64,000 bases of DNA from Voacanga thouarsii (taxonomy: Eukaryota; Streptophyta; Magnoliopsida; Gentianales; Apocynaceae), in the NCBI GenBank assembly GCA_026120185.1, contig JANUWF010001942.1:1922001-1986000 (forward strand), given 5' to 3'. A program made the translations under genes and the position numbers. Every line of letters starts with the position of its first letter. The first letter of the stretch is position 1. This document shows, one piece after another, positions 10,743-21,523 of this stretch. The notes beneath the pieces were generated by a model. That model was given only the letters and a program-made list of their open reading frames with translations. It was not told the DNA's origin and made no database searches.

Positions 10743-13442
10743 TGTAGCACCTCTAATTCTTATAAGCAATTTAACCTGTAAAACATAGGTATCACCCCAT
10801 CTAATCTCCCAAACAAGAGGTCTTTATAAAAAAATTTAGCTTAAAAGAAAGAAAACTTGAACTCTATTGTACTCCAAAAGAATTTACACGGAGTGTTGTT
10901 TTTGTTACATATAAACCAAATGTAAAATAAAAAATATACATGACATCTAAATTGTTGATATACAAGCTGATCAAAACACTATATACAAAAATATGATCCC
11001 ATTGGTGCCACACTAGGTGCGTAGTCTTCACAAGCAGAAATCCCCACAGCTGGTTCCTAAAAAGGAGAAAACCAAATAAATGAGTGAGTGGAAATACTAA
11101 GTGAGTCTTGTGTGTACTCATGGTTTTTACTATAAAATGTGAATGCACAAAGCATCTGTTAGTACTGACAGAGAAAGAAATCAAAATCATTTAGATGGTC
11201 TAAAACCCACGAAAGGGATCACGTTTTTGGTTGTTAGTGTTGTTGCTTTCAAATCTTGCCCCGTAGTTTAAGAAAGTAGGCTCTTCTCTCAATAGAAGGA
11301 TGATCTGCGTGCAAATCCAATAAGGGCTTCGCCTTCGGCTATTGTAGTACTTTGTGCCAAGCTGCACTTTCAACACTCAATTGTATCTTGCCACAGCAGT
11401 AAATGCATTAATCACCTTGCCTTAAAATCTCTAATCTTTTACTTGCTATCATAAGTTCCTAATCCTGATGTCCATCACCATTGAGGTATTAACGGGTTGA
11501 ACAAACTTAGTGTCCTCACTCAGCAAATACTGAACAACCCAAATATCATATTAGGCAAATGCCAGGAGAGAAACGACAAGCCAAGGATGGCTGATTTCAA
11601 TGTCTTGTTGCCCCATTTAGAGTAAGATGAATTTCGAAACTGGTTAGGTTACTTAGATTTATCTATCTCTAATGCGAACTAGTACGAAGTGAAAAAGCCC
11701 TTGCTGAGTACTCAACGTCTTCATTGTCACATCTACTCAATTCCGAGCATAATCTGAAGAAAGATCCATTTTTAGGGTATGTATGCAGCTTTTGAATAAC
11801 TTTTCATGCTTTGAAGTTTAAGGGTTGATGAAGTATTTCAGAAATAGGTAGGTTCTTTGAGAAGAGAAAATAGGTGCAAAACATTTAGAAATGTCTAAAA
11901 GTTGCTAAGAAATGGTGGTTCATGTGCATGTTCAAAATGGCTAATGCTACTTTAGAAATTTCCTATTAAAACTGAGGAAGCCACCAAAGAAGTTAAAGTG
12001 GCGTAACCTGCTTCAAAATTTAGACCATTAGGTTAGGTTTTAAAAGTAAGAAATGCACACTTTAAGTTTGCTAATTAAGTATATATTGAAAAACCACATG
12101 AAACTATATTTTTAAAGCAACTAGGACTTACTGTGTATTTAGAAGTAGACTGCACAAGGATATAGCCTCTACTGGCCATGATCTCCTACAGTGAAACGAC
12201 ATATTACTCAAAGTACAATAAGGTTTTACATATAATTAAGAAGGTAAAGAAAACGACTTATAAATGCTATTTTGGTTCTACGATCACTTAAGCTATACAT
12301 CGGATTCTACGTTGGTAGGACTACATGGTCTGCAGTCATGCATCAAAATCTCAACTCTTTTCACTCCTAACTAGAGGTACATTCGGATTTCCAAAAGTCT
12401 CAACCAATTCGTGAAGCAAGGAATCCCAAAATGATGCGTAATTCCTACTTAAGTTATCCAGTTTTCTAGCTTTGGCAGCTTCGGTGTTTCGTTCATAACT
12501 CTCAAATCACAACCCCAAATTCAATGAAGCTTGTCCCAAAATATGCCTAAGAAAATTAGCAACAAAAGCCAGTTTATGTCATCTAACATTACTAGCCATT
12601 TTGTACAGTTAATTATGAAAACACACAACTTCATTAAGTAACCAACACAGAATTTCCTGATCATATTCATACTTTGGTTAAGTTATTTCTCTCATTTCTT
12701 CTACACAACATACACTATTTAACACATCCTAACTTTTGTCTAACACCTGCATAAGTGTTCTTTAAGTCCCTGTTCAACCCAGCTTCCTTGAACGTATCAA
12801 AATAGAGCACACATAATAGAGGCCAAAATTAGTAATTTCTATAATGAGCCTAAGGTTTCTACAATCTTATGCATTCTAAACCACAGAAATCCAATTCCTT
12901 GACCTTTCTAACACATTCAGACATGAGTAAAGGAATTTAGTTCAATTTATAGCACTGTACACACATTCTTTAGTAGCCTGCAACTGAGAAACACAAATCT
13001 ACACAACTAAGAATTTCTGAGAAACAATACATAGCCAGCTTTTTTTGTTATTTTCACATCACAGAAACACAGATTACTACAGAACCTTTTTCCTGGATTT
13101 TCACCACAATAAAGCACACCAAGTGAAGCCTCCAAGGGACCAAAACAATTCAGTATAGTCATCTCAAAAAATAATACAAATAGCTTGCAAAAACAGAAAT
13201 TTCCTCCCAAGAGCTCAATCTTGATTCAGCAATTTTCTTCAATAAAAATGGTATCAAATGGAAGCTCTTGATGCCGTGAGCTCTTTTAGTTCTAAGAGTA
13301 GAAGGTTTTAGCTAGTTAAAATCTTGAAATGAAGGCCGGAAGGCTGGTCGAAGCTTGCTGTTTCTAGCTCTCTTTTTTTTTTTCTTGCCAAATTTTTTTT
13401 CTTCTTGTTCTATGTCCTTTTTTTTTTTTCTGAATATATATC
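10743..13442 (-). repeat. Gypsy F 5' LTR, inner part
   Basis: The LTR begins TGTAGCACC at 10743, next to the primer-site remnant, and continues to the K insertion. The rest lies at 20863-21523, giving about 3.35 kb in total. It shares short islands with the LTRs of H and I (11099-11125 and 11704-11720) in otherwise divergent sequence. No coding potential is recognised; the reading frames at 10864-11190 and 13007-13210 look fortuitous. Confidence 0.7.
13438..13442. repeat. Target site duplication of K, left copy
   Basis: ATATC lies directly before the left LTR of K. The identical ATATC follows the right LTR at 20863-20867. Five bases is the usual Gypsy target duplication. Confidence 0.9.
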
Positions 13443-14448
13443 TGATGCATAAATTTTGGATATATAAAATCATCAATTTTAAATCCATTCCTTAATTAAG
13501 TTTTAATTAAAATATTAATCTCAAAATACACATGTGACCAAGTATACTTATTGCAAGCATGGTATAGGGAATTAATGAGTATTGATCCTCAAATGAATAA
13601 GTACACACTAATCACTTTTCATTTATTCTTTAACCGATCCAAATCAAGTAAGAAAATAATAAAAAGAAAAAAAAAGAAATATATACAACTCAAGGATGTA
13701 AGAATATGTAATTTAAACACTTATCCTAGAAAACATGACTATGACCTACTTAACATCTCTCTCAATTCATCATCATCTTAACATCATGAAGGAATATAAA
13801 ATAAAATTCAATCATTTCCCAAGCCATGAAGTCACTTATATAGATTTTACTTCTTTCTAATCCATGGAATCACTACCCTTTGATTAAATTAGCAAATTTT
13901 TCAATCAAACCAATATAACCAAAAGATGCATTAAATATAATTCCTTATATATATGAAATTAGCCAACAATCCTATGCTTTAGACGAAATTAACTAACCTT
14001 TGATTATCTAAGTTCTTTGATCTTAACTTCATTTTCCAGGTCTATTAAGATTTAACAAATATGAAGAATTGATTAAGTTAAATTCAATCTAACTTCGTTT
14101 CTCAAGTCCATTAGATATGAATTTAATTCTATCAACTTTAATAAAATCCAGTAATTAAACACCAAGAATGAGAAAAAAAATTGACCAAGTAGTTAAATTC
14201 ATGCATAAATCATGAATCCCAAAATATTATCAAATCACAATGAAAACATTGAACACATCATTGTTAAAGGAAAAGAAGACAAAGAGAAAAGAAAGTACTC
14301 ATAGAGAAGCTTCTTTCTTCTTCTTTGAAGACTCCCTTGAACAATCCTCCTTAATTTGGGTGAACACCTCATTCAGTAAGAGAATGAAAATTTCTGCCCT
14401 TTAATTCACATCTCTATGTTGTATATATAACCCTTGTGTTCTCTTGTG

Positions 14449-14456
14449 CTTTTATA
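14449..14456 (-). promoter_or_regulatory. TATA box in K 3' LTR
   Basis: The minus strand reads CCTATAAAAGCAC, a good TATA context. The same sequence is in the right LTR at 20325-20332, where it would drive transcription of K. In J's LTR the corresponding site reads GATAAGAAAAGC (about 58727-58740), so J's box is damaged. Confidence 0.55.
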
Positions 14457-14573
14457 GGCCTCTTGGATGCTAATTTCGTGACTGAGGAAGTCTTGGCCAA
14501 GTAGGAGTAGGAAAATACCAAAATCATTGGATAAACCCTAATTTCGCGTACAGAATTTTCGCCTCCAGAGTGT

Positions 14574-14612
14574 ACCTGGCGCCAAGTACCTTCGACCTAC
14601 CTGGCACCAGGT
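14574..14612. repeat. GGYGCC palindrome cluster in K 3' LTR
   Basis: Two near-palindromes, ACCTGGCGCCAAGT and ACCTGGCACCAGGT, lie about 24 bp apart. Variants continue at about 14676-14770. The right LTR has a perfect 18-bp version at 20576-20593. Confidence 0.7.
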
Positions 14613-14950
14613 GCACTCTGTTCTTCCTCTATTTTTGCTCTATTTTTGGCCTTTCTCCTTAGCAGACAGAATGGACCCTGGCACCAAGTCTGGCCTGGAA
14701 ACTTGCTCAATTTCTTCTGCTGGAGCAGAATGGACCCAGCACCTAGTTCACTGGTTGGGCCTGGCTCTAGGTCTATTCTGGTTGCGTGCATTTTCTGCTT
14801 GAATTTATCCTAAATCTGCACATATTTGCTAAAAACACCTTTTACAAGCAAAATGTCAAATAGGAAGAAATATGCATAGTTATTACAACAAGTGTATCAC
14901 AAAAAACGCTCAAATAATTAGGAAAAGAATGGTGATTTTAGCCCCTATCA

Positions 14951-14970
14951 TATACCCTCACACTTGAACA
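14951..14970 (-). other. Polypurine tract of K
   Basis: The minus strand reads TTCAAGTGTGAGGGTATA directly before the LTR. It is the counterpart of CAAGTGTGGGGGAATG at 58278-58292 in J. Confidence 0.8.
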
Positions 14971-15139
14971 TTTGCTTGTCCTCATGTAAAAGACTTTAGT
15001 TCAAGAAAAATTAACAAGAAACACAAGTTTTTTCTCATTCAAAAGTTTCTTCGTCTTAGCAAAGATCATGTCTTGCTTTCAAACTTTAGGTACAACCCTT
15101 GTCATTTATACCATTTAAAACAATTTTAAACTTTAAAAC
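14971..15139 (-). other. K interior, 3' non-coding segment
   Basis: This stretch, together with 16585 to about 17640, aligns on the minus strand with the 3' non-coding zone of J (about 57090-58290). No protein-coding signal is visible. Confidence 0.6.
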
Positions 15140-16584
15140 TATTAGGGATATGCCCTAGAGTCAATTTGCACTTATACTATTGTCGTTATATTTTATATAA
15201 TAATATGAGGTTTTTCCTTTCCATGAATAGTGCATTTTGTTTTGTGGTCATCAAGTACGTGACTTGATAGTAAAACCCTACAATGAATACAATGACTATT
15301 CTAAAACTGTCCCTGATCGATTATTATTATTGGAAGAATAATAAATTAAGATTAGTATGTTTGTGACTTGATGGCTATGTTTTACTGGTCATGAATATTT
15401 GTGATATCAAGTCAAAACATAAATAAATGTTAGAGAACATTGCATTGGACATGACCTACTGTAAGAGTACTTCATGGAACATGTCATACGTACTTTCTAG
15501 CCATAATGATGTTAAAAGTCCTTCGACCTAAATTCATCATAGTTTTCTACTTTATAAATTATATATTTTGACGTTGTCTAAAGTTGTCATTAACCAAATA
15601 ATAAATTAGACTACTGTTGGATATAGAATAAATCAAGGAGAGGAATATGATTGATAGTGAAGGAATTTATCTCTCTCAATTATGGGAGAGATATCCATGG
15701 GCCCCTTGATAAGTTAGATTGTTAAAATGCATGGCCGTGCTCAAATATATCAATCTAAGATATATTGGTATAATTTGTTTGAACAGCCTACTATGAAATC
15801 AAGAAATAATTGATTAAACTTAATAAGGATAACATACTCCATACCTTATGCTTAATCTGGATATCGTGTGACAAAATGACTAAATATAAAATTATGGTTT
15901 GGTTCAAAGAGATCACTGATCTTCATTTAACCTGGATAGTTATAATATTTTGTTAAAAACCGCTTATAACTTGTGGGCCATTTAAATATGATTTGGCCAC
16001 ACTACTAGTGTTAAATGAACCTATAGGGTCACAATAAGCAAACTTATTAGGTTATTTTTCTAGTAACCAAATTCGATGTATCTGGATAAGGTCCAGATTA
16101 TAAGAATCCGATTAGTAAATTAATTAGTTAAATTACCGAGATAATGACAAATCTTATCATATCAGTTTTAGTTTAATTTGAATTTAAAGTAAAATATGAT
16201 AAGATATTATCAGAGTTGGACTCTAAGAGGTTCGGAGGGATTTTTAAGAAAACCCTAGCCGTCTTCTCAAGAGCCTCGTTCTGTTAAAAAAATATTCGTG
16301 CCTCCATTCACCAGAAAAAAATAAGCCTCTCAAACCCTAGGCGCTAGCACTCTTGGGGTAACGAGTTAGTTTATTGTGTGTATCCGATAGAGGACGTTTG
16401 CACATTACAACGTCTGGTGATCGTTTGGGTTGCATGTATGACAACACAATTAGAATCGAAAGATCTCGATTATGCCAAACAATAGTAATTCTATAAACTT
16501 TTAGATCTTCTCAATCGTTTACTTGGATCCTCGGATGGGATTCGTGGATTTTTTTTTGTGTTTAGGAGTCCACGAATCCTAACA
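15140..16584 (+). mobile_element. Solo Copia LTR inside K
   Basis: The left end reads TATTAGGGATATGCCCTAG, matching the start of the Angela-like LTRs except for TA instead of TG. The right end reads CGAATCCTAACA. The 1445 bp between have the layout of an LTR and no coding region, so this is a solo LTR left after recombination between two LTRs. Comparison with J shows an empty site: the K sequence on both sides aligns with continuous J sequence near 58080-58130. No perfect target duplication is visible (AAAAC left, CAAAT right). Confidence 0.7.
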
Positions 16585-17507
16585 CAAATATTGGACAAGA
16601 CCTCACAAAACTCTTGAAGTCAAATTAATCAAGTGTAGACCTTAGTTTAAGAAAATTATTTCACTCTTTAAGTAAAAATATAGATAACATGAATTACGTA
16701 AGTCAAGCCATCTACCAACTCAAGCATTATAAATCTAAAAATTGCACACTTAAGTTATGATGTGAGGAAAGCACTCCAATTTTTTTCTCTCTTAATGTTT
16801 TTCAATGATTTAGGGGATTAATACCCTCAAGTGCATTGATTTCTCTTCACACACTATATTGGCCCCCTTTTCAGTCATCATTCATCATTTTTTTTTCCCA
16901 ACAATTCTTTTTTTTTCTATGCTCTTTCTTGCCTTTTTGCCTTTGGGATAGCCTCAAGACAGTGCACTGAATTCACTTACTACTTCTTCCCATATTGACC
17001 ACATTTTCAGCTAAAGGTCTTCAACGATCATCAATAAGAGCATTTTTTTTTCTTCTTAATTCACATCAACAATAGTATTGTTTCCACTTATTGTTTTTCT
17101 CTTCAACTCAAATAAATTTTTTCATAATTTTCCTCAATCTTTCCTCTCAAAGATCTATTTTCAACTCAAATTTTTTCATCATAACTCAAAGCTAGCAAAA
17201 TTTAACTCATAATACAAGAGTTAGCCAATAAACTCTTCCTATATTTATCATATCTTCTATATTTCAACTAGATAAGTCAAATAACATTCAAATACCAATG
17301 TATAAACAAGATTATTCAAAATTCTCAAGTCTTGGCAAATATTTTTTCCAATAAAACTAATTGCATAAAAAATTCCACCTAATGAATGACAAAACATATA
17401 TCCAAGTAAGAAAAAGAATTACAACCTTGCTTAACAATGAAAACCACAAAAATTTTGAAAAATTTTCACAAAAATGATATGGAAAATACTTCTTCAACCT
17501 TATTCTT

Positions 17508-18146
17508 CCCCCCACACTTAAACTGAACATTGTCCTCAATGGCCAAAGATTGAACACTAAAGTACAACTAAGAAGACCAAAATAAATAAAGAGGAAAAAA
17601 AAAAAAAGAAAGAGAAGAAAGTACTTCCATTGCGAATTAGCTCCAAAAGTTCTAAACTTTTAAATCTTCAAATTTTCAAAACTTTCAAGGAACTTGCAAT
17701 AAAGTTGTCTTTCAATCTAAATCTTTTAAAACAAAATTTTCCAAAGAAAGCTCAATACAAGAAAACACCAAGATACTTGATAAAAACTTAGACAAAGAAT
17801 ATTACTAAACTACTCCCCAATACTTAAACTGGACAATGTCCTCATTGGCAAAAAATTAACACAATAAAGCATCTCCAAAGGGATAAAAAATATAAAGGGG
17901 TAGAAAATTTAAGCAATACTTCCCAAGTGCAATAAAGTGCCAATAGATATTAAAACTGGAAATAGAGAGAAGGGCTTGTTCAAGAGGACTTTATTCCTAC
18001 CTATAAAATAAAACACAAATAAAAGCACAAGCAAAATAATAACAAAATAAAAACACACCTAAATAAAAGGAAACAAACTAAAGAAAAATACTAAAAAACC
18101 TAAGAAAGAAAATAAAGACACGACTCAGTCCCCCACACTTAAGATG
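17508..18146 (-). repeat. Three internal PPT-like modules in K
   Basis: On the minus strand, AAGTGTGGGGG-like tracts preceded by GAGGACAATGTTCAG or GAGGACATTGTCCAG occur at 17508-17530 and 17813-17836, and a shorter version at 18128-18146. Sequence around the first two is also related (both followed upstream by a GGAAGTA-type segment), so a block of about 300 bp was duplicated. J has one internal equivalent at 57201-57236. Confidence 0.65.
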
Positions 18147-18566
18147 AAAAATATTTTCCTTATTTGGGAGAGGAAAAACAAACTACTTAACAACAAAAAA
18201 AAAAAAAAAAAACTCTTTCCACTCATCATGCTTCCTCATCAAACCTTTTGAAAAGAAATTAAAGCTCAAAATAGAAGATAGGCATGATGAATGTAGAAAG
18301 AAGAGATGTTTTTGAAAAATAAAAGGTTTTTGAAAATAATTTTTCTCACTACGGCAAACACACATAAACCTCTTTCTCTAACATTCCTGTAGACACACAA
18401 ATGTTTTTGTCAACATATAAGTGCACATGGTCTCTAAAGAATGCATCAAACTTGAAATCACATTTTAACCCTTCGAAAGAATGTTCACAATTAAAATTAC
18501 CCTTTAAACTTAGTATTTTAGTTCTGAAAGAGGAGATCAAGAAATCCTTACGTTTTAATATATCTA

Positions 18567-18776
18567 CAAATACCAAGTTACCTCCCTTTGAATGTGTGAA
18601 GGGTAGAAATTACCACCATCCTCCAAGGACTTCCTAAAATGTAGCGTTGAAAGATCCCACTCCTCGTGGCATGATAACATCAACACCTCATCAATGGCAT
18701 TAGTAGGCTCTATGAATCGAGGGGCACAGTGTTTGTCCCTTAATCGATGAATTTGTATTGGCCAAAAAATAATTCA
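18567..18776 (-). pseudogene. Unidentified coding-like remnant in K
   Basis: The minus strand is open for about 70 codons and includes PRFIEPTNAIDEVLML and CHEEWDLSTLHF, ending in a stop near 18567. A second open frame continues at 18349-18576 after a frame change. The composition looks protein-like, unlike the surrounding low-complexity DNA, but I do not recognise it as gag or pol. It could be a relic of an extra reading frame of the parental element, or chance. Confidence 0.3.
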
Positions 18777-19212
18777 CTAATGTTTCTAATGACGTCTTAC
18801 TGAAAACATCAATGTGAGGTTGTAATCTTACCAATCAATCATCATTATAACTCCTTTAATTTTGTGTCCAAAAATAATTATCCATGATGATGTCAATCTC
18901 GTGCTCAAAGAAAAAAAAATTAAATAAAATAAAAAAAAATAAAAAAATAAAAACGCACAAAAATAATAGAAAAACAAAGAAAAAGAAAATTACACAAATT
19001 AAAAGAATTCAAAAACTACCTAAACACAAAAGTTAGTGATATTTTCAAATACAATATGAACTAAACTAGTCAATTAAGTCACATAATGTCACAAACAACA
19101 AGATACAACACCTATTTCAACAAAGAAAATTATATATATATACATATAGACATATAGACATAGAAACATGTAAACATGGTTAAATCAACAAAATTCAAGC
19201 TTTAATGATATT

Positions 19213-19240
19213 GTTCCCCTACAACGGCGCCAAAAACTCG
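19213..19240 (-). other. Second primer-site-like copy in K
   Basis: The minus strand reads TTTTTGGCGCCGTTGTAGGGGA on the interior side of the functional-position primer site, about 80 bp away. It matches the Athila-type tRNA-Asp primer site well, and its GGCGCC core is closer to the canonical one than the copy at the LTR border. Confidence 0.6.
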
Positions 19241-19293
19241 ACATGTAATCAAGTTTTTCAAAAACACCTCCATGATGAAACAGAAAAATATCC

Positions 19294-19320
19294 TAGTCCC
19301 TGGCAACGGCACCAAAAACT
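19294..19320 (-). other. Primer-binding site of K (tRNA-Asp type)
   Basis: Immediately inside the 5' LTR the minus strand reads TTTTTGGTGCCGTTGCCAGG, close to the TGGCGCCGTTGCCGGGGA primer site known for Athila-type elements. Minus-strand cDNA synthesis would start here. Confidence 0.8.
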
Positions 19321-20324
19321 TGATGCGTAAATTTTGGGTATATAAAATCATCAATTTTAAATCCATCCTTTAATAAAGTTTTAATTAAAAAATTAATTCC
19401 AAAATACATATGTGAGAAAGTATACTCATCGCAAGCATAGTATAAGGAATTAACGAGTATCGATCCTCAAAAGAACAAGTACACACTAATCATTTTTCAT
19501 TCATTGTTTAACCGACCCAAATAAAGTAAGAAAATAATAAAAAGAAAAACAAAGAAATATATACAACTCAAGGATGTAAGAATATGCAATTTAAACACTT
19601 ATCCTAGAAAACATGACAATGACCTACTTAACAACTCTCTTAATTCATCATTATCTTGACATCATGAAGGAATGTAACATAAAATTCAATCGTTTTCCAA
19701 GTCATAAATTCACTTATATAGATTCTAATTCTTTCCCAATCCATGGAATCACTACCCTTTGATTAAATTAGCAAATTTCCCAATCAAACCAACATAACCA
19801 AAAGATGCATTAAACATAATTCCTTATAGACATGAAATTCGCTAACAACTCTACACTCTAGGTGAAATTAACTAACCTTTGATTACCTAAGTTCTTTGAT
19901 CTTAACTTCCTTTCCCAAGTCTATTAAGATTTGACAAATATGAAGAATTGATTAATTTAAACTCAATCTTACTTTATTTCCCAACTCTATTAGATATGAA
20001 TTTAATGCCATCAACCTTAATAAAATCAAGTAATCAAACACTAAGAATAATAGAAAATTGACCAGGTAGTTAAATTGATGCATAAATCATGAATCTCAAA
20101 ATATTGTTAAATTATAATAAAAACATTGAATACATCATTGTTAAAGGAAAAGAAGACAAAGAGAAAAGAAAATACTCATAGACAAGCCTATTTCTTCTTC
20201 CTTGAAGACTCACTTGAACAATCCTTCTTGATTTGGGTGAACACCGCCTTCAATGAGAGAATCAGAATTTCTGCCCTTTAATTCACTTTTTATGTTGTAT
20301 ATATAACCCTTGTGTTCTCTTGTG

Positions 20325-20332
20325 CTTTTATA
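20325..20332 (-). promoter_or_regulatory. TATA box in K 5' LTR
   Basis: The minus strand reads CCTATAAAAGCAC, identical to the copy in the other LTR. As the 5' LTR this would be the transcription start region of K. Confidence 0.55.
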
Positions 20333-20575
20333 GGCCTCTTGGATGCCAATTTCGTGGCTGAGGAAGTCTTAACCTAATAGGAATAGGAAAAATACCCAAA
20401 TAATTGGATAAGCTCTAATTTTGCGTACAGAATTTTCACCTCCAAAGCGTACCTGGTGCTAAGTACCTTCGAACCACCTAGCACCAGGTGCACTCTGTTC
20501 TTTTTCTGTTTCTGCTTTGTTTTTGTCCTCTCTCCCTGGCAGACAGATATGGACCCAGCGCTAGATGCATTTGCT

Positions 20576-20593
20576 AAACCTGGCGCCAGGTTT
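20576..20593. repeat. Perfect 18-bp palindrome in K 5' LTR
   Basis: AAACCTGGCGCCAGGTTT is its own reverse complement. It is the best preserved member of the GGYGCC family found in this window. Confidence 0.9.
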
Positions 20594-20862
20594 GTTCTGA
20601 AAAACTCCTGAAGCTTGCTCAATTTCTGCTACTGCAGCAGAATGGACCCGGCGCCTGGTCCACTGGCTGGGCCTGGCACTAGATCTATTCTAGTTGCGTG
20701 CACTTTTTGCTCGAATTTACTCTAAATCTGCACATATTTGCCAAAAACACATTTTACAAGTAAAATGTCAAATACGAAGGAATATGTCTAGTTATTACAA
20801 CAAATGTATCTTAAAATACACTCAAATAACTTAGAAAAAAATGGTAATTTTAACCCCTATCA

Positions 20863-21523
20863 ATATCTATGAAATCTGATGGCAATGGAATGCTCCAGAA
20901 TCTAATTGCGTTTGGGACATTTACAGGGATTAAATAAAGGCATCTTGCTCTTTTTCACAAACTGGAATTCTTCATATAATGAAATGGCACTAATTGCAAT
21001 TAATTACTCTTAATCCTCACTTAACCAAATTAATCCTACTTAATAGAATAACCTTTATTTATTTTATTTAACCTCAAATAATCCTTCACTTAAGTACCTT
21101 TAATCTCCATTAGGTGTCTTAAGCATTTAACACTAATCCAAGAATAATCTCACTAAACGAGCTTAATCTTCGCTAATCATGGCCATTAGCATTTGTTTAA
21201 CATTATAAAATACTCTCTTCTCGACAACATTCGTTTTCGTCAAAATGATCTACACACATTACAGAGTTATTCTGTGTCTCTCATCTCGAGTTTAAGTATT
21301 CTCAATTTCACTCAAATCGATGTTAAAGCTAGCTCTTGGTGCCCCTTAATTTTTTATTTCACAGATCTATTCTTCTAGACAAATTGAGCATTTTTAATTA
21401 TGAGTCCTTGAGCTTAACCTCTTCATAAGATATTTAAATAGTGGTCCAAAGTAGGTAATTCTTATATTCCTTGCTTTCTCTTTCCCATTTTCTTTCAGCC
21501 CTAGGGGTGGATAATATAATCTG
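20863..21523 (-). repeat. Gypsy F 5' LTR, outer part
   Basis: This continues the LTR interrupted by K, starting with the right target duplication ATATC. Near 21480-21520 the minus strand reads ATATTATCCACCCCTAGGG, the counterpart of the E LTR start at 8612. Copia B begins at 21524, at or within a few bases of the LTR's outer end. Confidence 0.7.

Larger units (their letters stand above)
13443..14950 (-). repeat. K 3' LTR
   Basis: It starts TGATGCATAAATTTTGG on the plus strand and ends CCCCTATCA; reversed this is TGATAGGGG...TGCATCA. It is 1508 bp, aligns over its length with the right LTR and shares its beginning with J's LTR at 58293. It holds a cluster of GGYGCC-centred palindromes (14574-14612) and a TATA box (14449-14456). 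Confidence 0.9.
16585..19320 (-). other. K interior, mostly non-coding
   Basis: On the minus strand the left part matches J's 3' non-coding zone. Further right the sequence repeats a module with a PPT-like tract three times (17508-17530, 17813-17836, 18128-18146), then holds one short coding-like remnant (18567-18776) and an A-rich stretch (about 18900-19030). Poly-A and poly-T runs are common. I find no gag, protease, RT or integrase motif on either strand. Confidence 0.7.
13443..20862 (-). mobile_element. Non-autonomous Athila-related LTR element K
   Basis: K is complete at both ends: LTRs at 13443-14950 and 19321-20862, a PPT at the inner edge of the left LTR, an Asp-type primer site at the inner edge of the right LTR, and perfect 5-bp ATATC duplications. 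This defines a minus-strand element of 7420 bp, or 5975 bp after subtracting the solo Copia LTR it contains. Its interior has no gag, protease, RT or integrase. The LTR and the 3' non-coding zone match those of the coding element J, so K looks like a LARD-like derivative that would need proteins from an Athila-type relative. Confidence 0.85.
19321..20862 (-). repeat. K 5' LTR
   Basis: It is 1542 bp, beginning TGATGCGTAAATTTTGG and ending CCCCTATCA. It matches the left LTR throughout, with scattered substitutions and small indels, including an extra segment with a perfect 18-bp palindrome at 20576-20593. The TATA box is at 20325-20332. Confidence 0.9.
8669..21523 (-). mobile_element. Gypsy element F (Tekay/Del-like), 5' half, split by K
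   Basis: On the minus strand, from the right: 5' LTR (20863-21523 plus 10743-13442), primer-site remnant, gag (from 10667), zinc knuckle, protease (to about 8669). RT, RNase H and integrase are absent because the protease runs directly into the inverted fragment E. Element K, with a 5-bp target duplication, splits the LTR. F is therefore an older insertion than K. Coding parts are full of stops. Confidence 0.75.

Noticed and set aside
14597..14802. Overlapping frames on both strands
   Set aside because: They coincide in the LTR of K around GC-rich palindromes and are not kept in the other LTR or in J.
15135..16589. Target duplication for the solo LTR in K
   Set aside because: Left AAAAC and right CAAAT do not match beyond the A run, so no duplication is claimed.
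18183..18365. Phe/Lys-rich small frame
   Set aside because: Caused by poly-A and AT-rich runs in K.
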